Under the pieces are notes generated by a model, which was given only the letters and a program-made list of their open reading frames with translations, had not been told where the DNA came from and searched no databases. A stretch of DNA of 35,103 nucleotides from an uncultured Candidatus Saccharibacteria bacterium (GTDB lineage Bacteria; Patescibacteriota; Saccharimonadia; Saccharimonadales; Saccharimonadaceae), in assembly GCA_948514425.1 (NCBI GenBank), contig CAOQYN010000006.1:1-35103 (forward strand), written 5' to 3'. Positions within the stretch are counted from its first letter, which is position 1; each line of letters begins with the position of its first letter. The position numbers and the translations under genes are program-made. Of the stretch, positions 6,806 to 14,408 are shown piece by piece.

Positions 6806-8689
6806 TTACTTAAGCACCGCTTTGATGCGACGAACTCCAGCGCTAGAACTTTCTTCTTTGGTGATGTGAAATTTACCAAGAGTGCCAGTACGTTCGACGT
6901 GAGGACCACCACAAATCTCGCAAGAAACTGGTTGCTCTCCGTCTTTGCCCACCGTATAGACTGTGACGCGGTCTGGATAGCGATCGCGAAAACTACCATG
7001 TGCGCGTAAGGTGTCGAAGGCGTAATTTTTATCATATTCGGCAAAAACAACGGGTAAATCAGCTTCAATCCAAGCGTTGACTTTATCTTCGATACGCTTT
7101 AATTCCTCAGAAGTGAGCTTGCGATCAATACTAAAGTCAAACCGCAACCTCTCGGGAGTCAGATTGCTACCTTTTTGTTCGATACCGGGATCAATTTCTT
7201 CTTGCAAAGCAGCAAGCAGGAGATGACAAGCGGTGTGATATTTAGTAGTTTGCTCGCTAGTATCGCTCAAACCGCCCTTAAACATCCCCTTTGACGCGGT
7301 TTTACTACGTTCGCGCTGCGCAGCGAGAGCGGCCTGAAATTCATCTTGATAACTTTTTGAAAGGGTAAGATTGTGTTTGTAGGCCTCTTCGACACTAAGT
7401 TCAAGCGGAAAACCGTAAGTGTCCTGTAATTTGAAGAGGTCGTCGCCTGTAATCGCACGCTCTTCCTTGGCGAGTTTTTCGAGCTCTCTCATGCCTTTGT
7501 TGATAGTTTTACGAAAAGCATTTTCTTCTTTGGTTAATATCGCTAGTACATTGGCACGATAAGGTAAAATATCATCCGACAAATCTGCATAGTTTTCGGC
7601 GATGACGGGTATAATCTCAGCAAGAAAATCTTGCCCAACCCCTAAGTCTAATGCACGCAAGACTGCACGACGAACGAGGCGGCGCAGGGCGTAGCCTTGA
7701 GCCTTGTTGCTAGGCTGGAGACCTTGAGCAGCAAGGAGATAGGCGCCTCGGAGATGATCGGCAATGATACGCATTTCATCGGTGTTGTTGTCGTAGTTTT
7801 TGTGCGAAATCTCTTCAAGACGCTCGACGATTGGGCGCAGAAGCGAAATCTTGAAGACGTCAAAACTATCAATCGCGGCGGCGGCAATACGCTCAAGCCC
7901 CATACCGAAGTCAATATTCTTGCGTTCAAGCTCAGAAAATGTACCATCGAGATCGCGCCGGTAGCCCATGAAGACCTGATTGCCGATCTCCATAAAGCGA
8001 GCACCATCACTGGCAGGGTGGCTTTTGCCATATTTCTCGACATCCTGTTTGTCTTCGCCAAAATCATAAAAAACTTCTGAATCGGGACCACAAGGATCAC
8101 CAAGTGGGGTGGTCTCGATACCACCCCCGCGGCTCCACCAGTTTTCTTTATCATCATAGAAGAAAATGCGTTCGCCAGGCTTGATTCCCCGTTTGTCGCC
8201 GGCCTCCGCGCTACCGATGTCGGCAGTTTTGGCAGTAATACCGGCTTTTTGGAAGACTTCTTGCCAGATTTCGGCAGCGGCGGCGTCTTTTGGGATACCA
8301 TATTTTTCGCTACCAATAAAACATGTAACGTAGATTTTTTCGGGATCAAGACCAATCTCCTTGGTCAAAAAATCAAAATAGTTTTCAATCTGTTCCTTCT
8401 TAAAATAATCACCAAGCGACCAGTTACCGAGCATCTCAAAAACCGTCGTATGACGTGGATCGCCGACATCTTCAATGTCTTGGAGACGAAGACAGGGCTG
8501 AACATCAGCAATGCGCTGACCTTCGGGATGATCTTGCCCAAGAAGATAAGGCATCATAGGTTGCATGCCAGAGCCAGTAAATAGCGTAGTAGGGTCATTT
8601 TCGAGAACAAGCGGGGCGGGCGGGACAATCTTGTGCCCGTGTTTGACTTGAAAATCTAAGAATTTTTGGCGAATTTGATTTGCGTTCAT
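6806..8689 (-). CDS. alaS: Alanyl-tRNA synthetase, short form without C-Ala domain
   Basis: The enzyme charges tRNA-Ala. The class II catalytic core is clear (MQPMMPYLLGQDHP, PCLRLQDIEDVG, TVFEMLGNWSLGDYF), followed by the tRNA-recognition region. The editing domain carries its zinc-site residues HTACH (about 486-490) and CEICGGPH (about 590-597). The protein stops at 627 aa, just after the SAD/editing domain, whereas typical AlaRS is about 870 aa with a C-terminal DHHA1/C-Ala domain. The end looks clean (RRIKAVLK then stop) and no C-Ala coding frame follows, so this is a natural short form, as is common in CPR bacteria, and not a frameshift. The ATG at 8689 is 7 nt from a TGTTATAAT extended -10, so the mRNA is leaderless. 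Confidence 0.95.
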   Translation of the reverse strand: MNANQIRQKFLDFQVKHGHKIVPPAPLVLENDPTTLFTGSGMQPMMPYLLGQDHPEGQRIADVQPCLRLQDIEDVGDPRHTTVFEMLGNWSLGDYFKKEQIENYFDFLTKEIGLDPEKIYVTCFIGSEKYGIPKDAAAAEIWQEVFQKAGITAKTADIGSAEAGDKRGIKPGERIFFYDDKENWWSRGGGIETTPLGDPCGPDSEVFYDFGEDKQDVEKYGKSHPASDGARFMEIGNQVFMGYRRDLDGTFSELERKNIDFGMGLERIAAAAIDSFDVFKISLLRPIVERLEEISHKNYDNNTDEMRIIADHLRGAYLLAAQGLQPSNKAQGYALRRLVRRAVLRALDLGVGQDFLAEIIPVIAENYADLSDDILPYRANVLAILTKEENAFRKTINKGMRELEKLAKEERAITGDDLFKLQDTYGFPLELSVEEAYKHNLTLSKSYQDEFQAALAAQRERSKTASKGMFKGGLSDTSEQTTKYHTACHLLLAALQEEIDPGIEQKGSNLTPERLRFDFSIDRKLTSEELKRIEDKVNAWIEADLPVVFAEYDKNYAFDTLRAHGSFRDRYPDRVTVYTVGKDGEQPVSCEICGGPHVERTGTLGKFHITKEESSSAGVRRIKAVLK

Positions 8690-8696
8690 AGATTAT

Positions 8697-8702
8697 ATTA
8701 TA
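8697..8702 (-). promoter_or_regulatory. Extended -10 promoter of alaS
   Basis: On the minus strand the box reads TGTTATAAT. Seven bases separate it from the start codon, so translation is predicted to begin at or next to the first transcribed base. Confidence 0.7.
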
Positions 8703-8723
8703 ACACACCCTAAGATGTTAAGA

Positions 8724-8758
8724 AGCCCCCTGGATATACTCGGTAGATCCAGGGGGCT
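8724..8758 (-). terminator. Intrinsic terminator after the 8815-9375 gene
   Basis: AGCCCCCTGGAT (8724-8735) pairs perfectly with ATCCAGGGGGCT (8747-8758). On the minus strand it is followed by a short T-rich stretch (TCTT). It separates the membrane protein gene from the alaS promoter. Confidence 0.8.
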
Positions 8759-8814
8759 GTACAGCCGTAATTCTAGAACCGCTTGCCGGTAAAATTTGCG
8801 TGTAGTCTGGCGTT

Positions 8815-9375
8815 TTACATAATCTGATAACGTTTAATGACCTCTTTAATACAATCCTTAGCAACGCAGATACTGATAGCGAGAAAGCCGCCAAGTGACA
8901 GAACTGCACCAAGAATCATAGCGAAGAGCCAGGCACCCGGACAAAATATAGACAGGAGATTGAAGATCATAACGCCAAGGCCAAACACCATAGTAGCGCC
9001 AACGCCACCGTCAATGACGTGATTAGGTAAAACACGGCGGTAACGATCAATGGCGATTCTGATGCCGTCTGCAAAGATTGAATGAGACTTGTAAACGCCA
9101 AGGAACCGGCCGACTACTTCTCTATGATCCTGGAACATGCAGCTGGTAGCTAAACCCGGAATCCAGGTGATTAACAGCAAGATAGCTGAAACCAGGGCCG
9201 CAGTGGCCACACTGCGCTCATCATTCATGGTGCGGTAAAATGAAACCATACCGAAAATCCAAGTGACAGCAAACAGCACCTCAAAGAGGTCACACCATCC
9301 GGCCATCAGTTCGACGTAGTTCGCCGGCCTCAAAGCTACTGCGCTTTTGGTTGTTGCGAGTCTTTTCTTTTTCAT
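8815..9375 (-). CDS. Small multi-pass membrane protein
   Basis: The family is not recognised. The 186-aa protein has a basic N-terminus (MKKKRLATTKS) and about four hydrophobic segments (near residues 28-48, 57-75, 120-145 and 148-168). Between them is a soluble loop containing MFQDHREVVGRFLGVYK. A Shine-Dalgarno (GAGGAA) lies 6 nt before the ATG. The promoter at 9491-9519 gives a leader of about 110 nt. It is a single-gene unit with its own promoter and terminator. A role at the membrane is all that can be inferred. Confidence 0.75.
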   Translation of the reverse strand: MKKKRLATTKSAVALRPANYVELMAGWCDLFEVLFAVTWIFGMVSFYRTMNDERSVATAALVSAILLLITWIPGLATSCMFQDHREVVGRFLGVYKSHSIFADGIRIAIDRYRRVLPNHVIDGGVGATMVFGLGVMIFNLLSIFCPGAWLFAMILGAVLSLGGFLAISICVAKDCIKEVIKRYQIM

Positions 9376-9490
9376 GTTTCTTCCTCTTTTCTATGTTATT
9401 TAAGAAAATCTCACGCCCGATACCTTAGCAATTTGCTGTGGTATTCTAAAATTACTTGATAAGGGACGTAAGATTTGGTCTTATCCTTTC

Positions 9491-9519
9491 ATTATATCAT
9501 AGATATTGCAAAAAGTCAA
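9491..9519 (-). promoter_or_regulatory. Promoter of the 8815-9375 membrane protein gene
   Basis: TTGACT (9514-9519) and TATAAT (9491-9496) are 17 bp apart on the minus strand. The spacer starts TTTT and ends ATCTATGA. Confidence 0.8.
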
Positions 9520-9554
9520 TATCAAATGACACGTACTTGGCGCAGTAATAGGTT

Positions 9555-10733
9555 TTATTCCGCGATAATGCCGCCGCCAAGGCAGATGTCGCCAGAATAA
9601 AGGACGGCGGATTGACCAGAGGCAGGGCGCTTGATAGATTGAGAAAAATGAAGCATCGTAATCATATCAGACTTTTCAGAACCCGTTCGCGCTCGCCCAT
9701 CGTCATGGGGAGCTTGCTCACTTCGCCCAGCTCCCGTTGTCGCTGGAGAGTTCTGAAAGTCCGATACGGTTGCTAGCCTTCCACCGCTCAATCCATCAAG
9801 CTCGCAGTTAACTAACGGGGCGCGGTGACGGAGACGAACCTGAAGCTGGGAAACTTGAGCGAGTTTTTCTAAGGTAAGGTCATCACGCAAATGTAGGGAT
9901 TCGAGCTGAAGACAATCAGCCCAAAGTGCTCCATGATTCAAATTGCGCGAGACATAGACGATATTCTGCGCAAGGTCTTTTTGTACCACATAATATGGCA
10001 AGCCTCCACCAAGGTAAAGACCGTGACGTTGACCGATAGTGTAAAAGATTGCGCCATCATGATAACCAAGGGTCTTATCGGTCTCAATTTCACGAATTTC
10101 ACCAGACTGTGCGTCTAGATATTCATGCAAAAAATCTTTCATACCGACTTCTCCGACGAAGCAAACGCCCATGGACTCCTTTTTGGTTGCAATGTCGAGA
10201 CCGTGCCGAGCGGCAAGGGCTTTAACTTCGGGTTTGAGCAAATTACCGACTGGGAACAGTGTATGTGTGGTCGCAGCGTTACTCATACGATAAAGGAAGT
10301 AAGTTTGGTCTTTATTCTCGTCTTTTGCCCTGAGCAGATGCTTACCATCGGTACGAGCATAGTGGCCAGTAGCAATGTAATCAGCGCCGCGAGCCATGGC
10401 TTGCTCATAAAAAAGTTTAAATTTGATCCGTTCGTTACACATTACATCAGGATTTGGAGTACGACCTTTCTTGAATTCAGCAAGCATATAATCAACGACG
10501 CGCTTTTTGTAGTCTTGCTCAAAATCCCAAACTTCAAAATCGAGATCAAGTTGCACGGCTACGCGTTTAGCGTCGGCAAGATCTTCTGCCCAAGGACATT
10601 TCATGCCTGGGAGGTCTTTGGACCAATTTTTCATGTAGACTCCAGTGACATCATAGCCTTGCTCTTTCAATAGGATAGCAGAGACGGAAGAATCGACGCC
10701 ACCAGACATACCAAGGAAAACTTTTCTATTCAC
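9555..10733 (-). CDS. mnmA: tRNA-specific 2-thiouridylase MnmA, with an in-frame palindromic insertion
   Basis: MnmA activates U34 of tRNA-Lys/Glu/Gln with ATP and transfers sulfur to make 2-thiouridine. The PP-loop SGGVDSS (residues 9-15), the catalytic cysteines in NPDVMCNERIKF and MGVCFVGE, and the C-terminal SGDICLGGGII are present. The start is GTG at 10733, overlapping the stop of the GNAT gene by 4 bp (GTGA), with AGGGAG 8 nt upstream. Residues about 326-356 are not family sequence: they are encoded by a 90-bp palindromic element at 9666-9755 that lengthens the protein to 392 aa. The insertion lies in the C-terminal beta-barrel between strands, where a loop may tolerate it. The gene is co-transcribed with the cysteine desulfurase that would supply its sulfur. 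Confidence 0.95.
   Translation of the reverse strand: MNRKVFLGMSGGVDSSVSAILLKEQGYDVTGVYMKNWSKDLPGMKCPWAEDLADAKRVAVQLDLDFEVWDFEQDYKKRVVDYMLAEFKKGRTPNPDVMCNERIKFKLFYEQAMARGADYIATGHYARTDGKHLLRAKDENKDQTYFLYRMSNAATTHTLFPVGNLLKPEVKALAARHGLDIATKKESMGVCFVGEVGMKDFLHEYLDAQSGEIREIETDKTLGYHDGAIFYTIGQRHGLYLGGGLPYYVVQKDLAQNIVYVSRNLNHGALWADCLQLESLHLRDDLTLEKLAQVSQLQVRLRHRAPLVNCELDGLSGGRLATVSDFQNSPATTGAGRSEQAPHDDGRARTGSEKSDMITMLHFSQSIKRPASGQSAVLYSGDICLGGGIIAE
9666..9755. repeat. Palindromic coding insertion in mnmA (RPE-like)
   Basis: The left arm 9666-9682 (ATCAGACTTTTCAGAAC) is complementary to 9740-9755 with one mismatch and one extra T. Between them is GC-rich sequence with internal stems (for example CCCAT/ATGGG). 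The insert keeps the frame. The encoded peptide starts FQNSP, contains DGRARTG and ends SEKS. It is the same length, frame and strand as the element in the neighbouring GNAT gene. Confidence 0.75.
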
Positions 10734-11359
10734 AACAGCTTCTCCCTACTCTTTTTTACATGGATATTGCCCTTTTCGGGACACGGTGTCGCGCCATCCC
10801 GCCGTCGCGGGTGTCGCGCATCTTCGTCCTCGGCCGTAGCCTCCGGAGATTCCTGAAAAGCGCAATATCCATGCGTTAGCGTCGGGGCGCAATTGCTTCG
10901 AAATACAAAAATCCCATCCTTTGCTTGATTATCATCTCCAGTAAACTCATCGATGATGCTCTTCCAAAACTTGTAGGCGGATTCGCTACCTCGGGCGGGT
11001 TGAACCTCCCAATTTCCAGGAAACAGCGCGAAGCACCGCTTTGCGACAGCGCGACCGATTCCCTGGCGACGGGAGCGTGGTAAAATCATAAACTCAGCAA
11101 TAGCGTGGCCATTTTTAACTTTTTGGAGATATTGATTAATCATGACAAAACCCAGGAGATGATTGTCTTTATCGCGAATTAAGAATGCAGTTCGACCTTC
11201 GTCAGTAAAATACTTGTCGAAATACTTATATGAAAAAGTACCATCATCCTGAATATCGTTTTCACCATAAACGCTGGTTTCAAACACCATAAACTGTAAT
11301 AGATTCCATAAAATCTGACGCTCACTCTGAGTGACTTTTTGCAACGTAAAATCCATCAT
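10730..11359 (-). CDS. GNAT-family N-acetyltransferase with C-terminal palindromic insertion
   Basis: The protein probably transfers an acetyl group from acetyl-CoA to an unknown amine. The GNAT fold is indicated by LGFVMINQYLQK, then IAEFMILPRSRRQGIGRAVAKRCF with the Q/R-x-x-G-x-G/A pyrophosphate-binding loop RRQGIGRA (about 96-103), and by the following NWEVQPARGSESAYKFWKSII strand-helix pair. The start overlaps the desulfurase stop (ATGATG), so translation is coupled. The last 45 residues, from about 162, come largely from a 115-bp palindromic element and read as charged low-complexity sequence. The position between a cysteine desulfurase and mnmA suggests, but does not show, a link to tRNA modification. 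Confidence 0.8.
   Translation of the reverse strand: MMDFTLQKVTQSERQILWNLLQFMVFETSVYGENDIQDDGTFSYKYFDKYFTDEGRTAFLIRDKDNHLLGFVMINQYLQKVKNGHAIAEFMILPRSRRQGIGRAVAKRCFALFPGNWEVQPARGSESAYKFWKSIIDEFTGDDNQAKDGIFVFRSNCAPTLTHGYCAFQESPEATAEDEDARHPRRRDGATPCPEKGNIHVKKSREKLL
10759..10873. repeat. Palindromic coding insertion in the GNAT gene (RPE-like)
   Basis: The arms 10759-10777 and 10855-10873 are complementary over 19 nt with one C/C mismatch, and pairing extends inward with another mismatch (to 10781 and 10851). The core is GC-rich. The peptide starts FQESPEAT, has DGATP and ends PEKG. From FQ to K-S/G it has 30 residues, exactly as in the mnmA copy, with FQ, SP and EK at matching positions. Confidence 0.75.
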
Positions 11360-12591
11360 TTTCGCTCCATTCTTTGATACTCATGCTCAACTTCTTCGCG
11401 GATGATTTTGGCAGCTTCGTGGACGTTCTCGAGAGTATTCGTACTACCGAGCGAGATACGGAGACTACCTGCAATTTCAGCGTCGGATAGTCCGATAGCA
11501 GCTAGCACATGCGACTTTATTCCTTTGTTGGCGGCACAGGCAGCACCGGTTGAGACAAGAACACCACGCATTTCAAGGCGATAAATCAGACGTTCAGCGT
11601 CGATCCCAGAAAAAGAAACTGATATAAAACTTGCCAGTTGGTGCTTAGGATTGCCCAAAAAACGTATAAATTGTGATTTTCTATTGACTTTTTTATCGTT
11701 CTGTGCTATAATAGAATTATGGAGTGCAGGATCTTGGTCTTGCACGGGCGTTTTGATGCTTTCTAATTCTTGACGGATAATATCTGCCATTTTTTGATAT
11801 TGCTTGCGATGACTTGAGAGATGTGCCTTAGTTTCGGTTGCCGCCTGAGCAAAACCGATGACTCCAGGAACATTTTCGGTGCCAGACCGCAAACCGCGTT
11901 CTTGACCGCCGCCGACAGTAATTGGTTGGAGTTTTACTCCATGAGCGACGTAAAGCGCGCCTACACCTTTTGGGCCACCGCACTTTGCGGCATTAAGAGT
12001 CAGGAGATCAACTCCAAGACGGGCGACATTAATATCTATCAGGTTAAGGGCCTGTGAAGCGTCGGAATGAAGATAGACTGGCAGCATAATTCCCCTTTGG
12101 AGACGGTCTTGACGAATCTGGCGGATAATTTCGGCGATTTCAGCAAGAGGTTGGATCGTGCCAAGTTCGTTGTTGGCGAGCGAAACCGAAATCAGTGCTA
12201 CATCATCAGAGAGTTTTTGGCGCAAATCATCAAGCTGGATGATACCATTTTTATCAACAGCAACTAAGGCACAGGTGTGCGATTTTGCCGCCTCAAGAAC
12301 AGCGTTATGCTCAGTAGCCAAAGTCAAGCATTTAGAGCCTGGGAATTGATTAAGCACGGTAAAAGCAAGATTAATTGATTCGGTAGCACCAGCAGTCACG
12401 ATGAGGTCAACACCTTTAGCACCAATAGCATGAGCGAGGTCGTTTTTGGCGGATTCGTAAGATTCACGTACGTGTTTGGCGGGTAAATAGGGCGCAGAGG
12501 GATTAAAAAACTGCTCCGTGAAATACGGCATCATAGCGGCTAAAACCTTAGCGCTGACTGGAGTAGCGGCAGCATGGTCAAGATAAATCAT
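11356..12591 (-). CDS. iscS: Cysteine desulfurase (IscS/NifS family)
   Basis: This PLP enzyme removes sulfur from cysteine for tRNA thiolation and probably Fe-S assembly. Landmarks are YLDHAAATP, GATESINLA, ATEHNAVLE, the PLP-phosphate HSDASQA, the PLP lysine in LNAAKCGGPKG, GGGQERGLRSGTENV, and the active-site Cys in STGAACAANKG. The protein is 411 aa. Residues about 284-312, just before the conserved ASFISVSFSG, are extra relative to the family and are encoded by AT-rich DNA that holds a perfect plus-strand promoter (11684-11712). The ATG at 12591 is 6 nt from a TGTTATAAT box, so the mRNA is leaderless. The gene heads the desulfurase-GNAT-mnmA operon, all with overlapping ends. The name iscS rather than nifS is a choice of convention. 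Confidence 0.92.
   Translation of the reverse strand: MIYLDHAAATPVSAKVLAAMMPYFTEQFFNPSAPYLPAKHVRESYESAKNDLAHAIGAKGVDLIVTAGATESINLAFTVLNQFPGSKCLTLATEHNAVLEAAKSHTCALVAVDKNGIIQLDDLRQKLSDDVALISVSLANNELGTIQPLAEIAEIIRQIRQDRLQRGIMLPVYLHSDASQALNLIDINVARLGVDLLTLNAAKCGGPKGVGALYVAHGVKLQPITVGGGQERGLRSGTENVPGVIGFAQAATETKAHLSSHRKQYQKMADIIRQELESIKTPVQDQDPALHNSIIAQNDKKVNRKSQFIRFLGNPKHQLASFISVSFSGIDAERLIYRLEMRGVLVSTGAACAANKGIKSHVLAAIGLSDAEIAGSLRISLGSTNTLENVHEAAKIIREEVEHEYQRMERK
11684..11712 (+). promoter_or_regulatory. Antisense promoter inside the cysteine desulfurase gene
   Basis: On the plus strand TTGACT (11684-11689) and TATAAT (11707-11712) have 17-bp spacing, a TTTT start and TCTGTGC end to the spacer. 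It is as good as any intergenic promoter here but lies inside a CDS of opposite direction. Flanks TTCTATT (11679-11685) and AATAGAA (11710-11716) are inverted. Transcripts would be antisense to the 5' three quarters of the desulfurase mRNA. Confidence 0.65.
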
Positions 12592-12597
12592 GCTTTT

Positions 12598-12603
12598 ATT
12601 ATA
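12598..12603 (-). promoter_or_regulatory. Extended -10 of the desulfurase-GNAT-mnmA operon
   Basis: On the minus strand the box reads TGTTATAAT, 6 nt before the ATG. Confidence 0.65.
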
Positions 12604-12627
12604 ACATATTTGCTACAAATCTGACAA

Positions 12628-13485
12628 TTATGCGGCGGTATAGAGATGCTGTTTGATGAGGTGAAGGTAGGCGCGCGTTGCTTTGCGAAAATTCTCAAGC
12701 TCGGCACCTTCAAGCTTAAAATACTTACCAGCGGAAAGTTTTTTATAGACTCCAGACGGGCGTACTTCGTAGCGCACGGTCATTTGGCGACGATGACGCT
12801 CGGTATCGATCCAACTTTCGTGCCAAATCCAAATATTTTCGCGGTCGTGGAAGAATTCTCGACGATGTCCTGCTGGAATTGGACCAAAAATAAGACTGCC
12901 TAGACGCGACTCAGCGTTAAGAAGATCAGCTCGACTAGGACGATGAAAGCGCAAACGGCGTTTGGGCTTGATAGCTGGCTTAGCAGTCTTTTTGAGGATG
13001 CGAGCGGGTTTTTGGGCGGTTGCAGGAACTGCGGCTGGCCGAGGAGCGGCTTTTGTCGTAGGACAAGTACGATGTGGGCGAATTTGGATTTTGTCGCCAT
13101 CTTTGAGGCGAATGGCGGGGGATTCGGGAGATGAGGTTGATTTTATTGAGGTTTGAGATGGAGTAGGGTGAGTGACGGAAGTTTTACGGGCCGCTTTAAC
13201 AGCTGAGCGACGCAGGGCAGCAGTTTTAATCTGTTTGACCTTGTCTAAAACTTTACGAGTTGACTTAGAACTAGCGGAACGACGCTTAGCGATATTGTGA
13301 TTAGCTACTGCGATAGGCGCTACTGGCACTTCAACTGCCGGCTGAGCGGTTTTGACTAATTTTGCGGTCTGGGGGTGTAATTTTTCAGACATTGTGGCTG
13401 GTTGAGTATTGCGAATTTTGCGGTCATGCTTGCGTGCGGGAGAGGCGCGATAGACTTTTTTCTGATTTAGAGCGATGCACGGCAT
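12628..13485 (-). CDS. Basic, low-complexity protein with a conserved-looking C-terminal domain
   Basis: The family is not recognised. Residues 1-190 are disordered and very rich in Lys, Arg, Ala, Pro, Ser and Thr, with runs like KKTAKPAIKPKRRLRFHR, so this part should bind nucleic acid or acidic partners. Residues about 190-285 form a compact domain rich in aromatic residues (IWIWHESWIDTERHRRQMTVRYEVRPSGVYKKL) that may be the functional unit. ATG at 13485 follows GGGAGAT by 6 nt and overlaps the end of a short upstream ORF by 19 nt. It probably belongs to the tatD transcript. A later ATG (MSEKLH, residue 32) is possible. Confidence 0.65.
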   Translation of the reverse strand: MPCIALNQKKVYRASPARKHDRKIRNTQPATMSEKLHPQTAKLVKTAQPAVEVPVAPIAVANHNIAKRRSASSKSTRKVLDKVKQIKTAALRRSAVKAARKTSVTHPTPSQTSIKSTSSPESPAIRLKDGDKIQIRPHRTCPTTKAAPRPAAVPATAQKPARILKKTAKPAIKPKRRLRFHRPSRADLLNAESRLGSLIFGPIPAGHRREFFHDRENIWIWHESWIDTERHRRQMTVRYEVRPSGVYKKLSAGKYFKLEGAELENFRKATRAYLHLIKQHLYTAA

Positions 13486-13613
13486 AGTTCGATCTCCCGC
13501 GCAATCGCCATCAATTCGCGATAAACTTCGCAGGTGGCAGGAGTCTCAAAATCATAGCCTAGGTCTTGACTAGGTGTAGCTTTATGGTTAGATTCTGAAT
13601 ATTTGTCTCGCAT
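13467..13613 (-). CDS. Small ORF (48 aa) between tatD and the basic protein
   Basis: The ATG at 13611-13613 lies inside the last codons of tatD (26-nt overlap) and the stop at 13467-13469 lies inside the start of the basic protein gene. It encodes MRDKYSESNHKATPSQ followed by a helical stretch (YRELMAIAREIELCRASL). A weak GGAG lies 13 nt upstream. The overlaps on both sides fit a translationally coupled three-gene operon and fill what would otherwise be a 100-bp gap. Function is unknown. Confidence 0.5.
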   Translation of the reverse strand: MRDKYSESNHKATPSQDLGYDFETPATCEVYRELMAIAREIELCRASL

Positions 13614-14325
13614 TTTTCGTAGTTTGCTCCGCAATTTCTAACTCCGTCACCTCTAGTTTGGTGGCGAGGTACGTTGCAATTTGCTTAACGTACCCTGGTT
13701 GGTTTATTGTACCACGGAATGGTACTGGAGTCAAGAACGGGGCGTCGGTTTCAAGCAGGATTCGATCAAGCGGTGGTAATGGAGGTGTGGCGTAAGTCGC
13801 AAGACCATTAACTCCGATGTAAAATCCACGCTCAAGAGCCTTCTTCAGATCCTTTTTTGAGCCCGTAAAGCTATGAATAACGCCTTTGATACTAGGAAAG
13901 TTGTCCAGAATGGCCAAAGCATCTGAGAAGGCCTCGCGAATGTGAAGCGAGACTGGTAAGTCTTGGTCTTGAGCAAGCTGCAACATACGCTCGAAGAGTT
14001 GGATTTGAGCGGCGCGGTCGTAGCCGTCGTAATGGTAATCCAGACCGATTTCGCCGATACCGATTAGGCCAGTGCCTAGGGGGCTATCAGCTTTTCTAGG
14101 TGTTGGTATATTCGCATCGGCGAATTCGGGGTGGATGCCGTAAGTCCAGTAGACGCCATCATGCTGCGTAGCAAAGTCACGAGCGCATAGAGAATCTTCG
14201 TGATTAGTGCCAATGCAGACGATTTTTTCGACACCATTTTCGTGGGCGTGTTGCAAAAAATCTGTCTGCTGGTCGGGCGTAAACCATTCAAGGTCGTGAA
14301 GATGGCAATGGGTGTCGATGAGCAT
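13588..14325 (-). CDS. tatD: TatD-family metal-dependent DNase/hydrolase
   Basis: This is a TIM-barrel metallohydrolase of the amidohydrolase superfamily, with 3'-5' exonuclease or deoxyribonuclease activity in characterised TatD proteins. Metal ligands are visible in IDTHCHLHD (residues 3-11), GEIGLDYHYD, the SLHIREA histidine, GVIHSFTGS, and the final LLETDAPFLTP. At 245 aa the length is normal. An upstream ATG 45 nt earlier is rejected because the -10 box (14332-14337, TGTTACAAT) ends 6 nt before the ATG at 14325. Confidence 0.92.
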   Translation of the reverse strand: MLIDTHCHLHDLEWFTPDQQTDFLQHAHENGVEKIVCIGTNHEDSLCARDFATQHDGVYWTYGIHPEFADANIPTPRKADSPLGTGLIGIGEIGLDYHYDGYDRAAQIQLFERMLQLAQDQDLPVSLHIREAFSDALAILDNFPSIKGVIHSFTGSKKDLKKALERGFYIGVNGLATYATPPLPPLDRILLETDAPFLTPVPFRGTINQPGYVKQIATYLATKLEVTELEIAEQTTKNARQIFRI

Positions 14326-14331
14326 ACAAGT

Positions 14332-14337
14332 ATTGTA
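14332..14337 (-). promoter_or_regulatory. Extended -10 of tatD
   Basis: On the minus strand the box reads TGTTACAAT, 6 nt before the chosen ATG. It directly follows the typA terminator. Confidence 0.65.
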
Positions 14338-14345
14338 ACATGAAA

Positions 14346-14371
14346 AGTGGCGCTCTAGATAGAGTGCCACT
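14346..14371 (-). terminator. Intrinsic terminator of typA
   Basis: AGTGGCGCTCT (14346-14356) and AGAGTGCCACT (14361-14371) pair with one G-T. On the minus strand the stem is followed by TTTTC. Confidence 0.85.
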
Positions 14372-14408
14372 AGAATATGTATTTTGCCTGTTGCTCTATT
14401 TAAGGATT

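Noticed and set aside
6806..8689. alaS truncated by frameshift
   Set aside because: The end follows the editing domain cleanly, no C-Ala sequence is found downstream in any frame, and short AlaRS forms occur in CPR bacteria.
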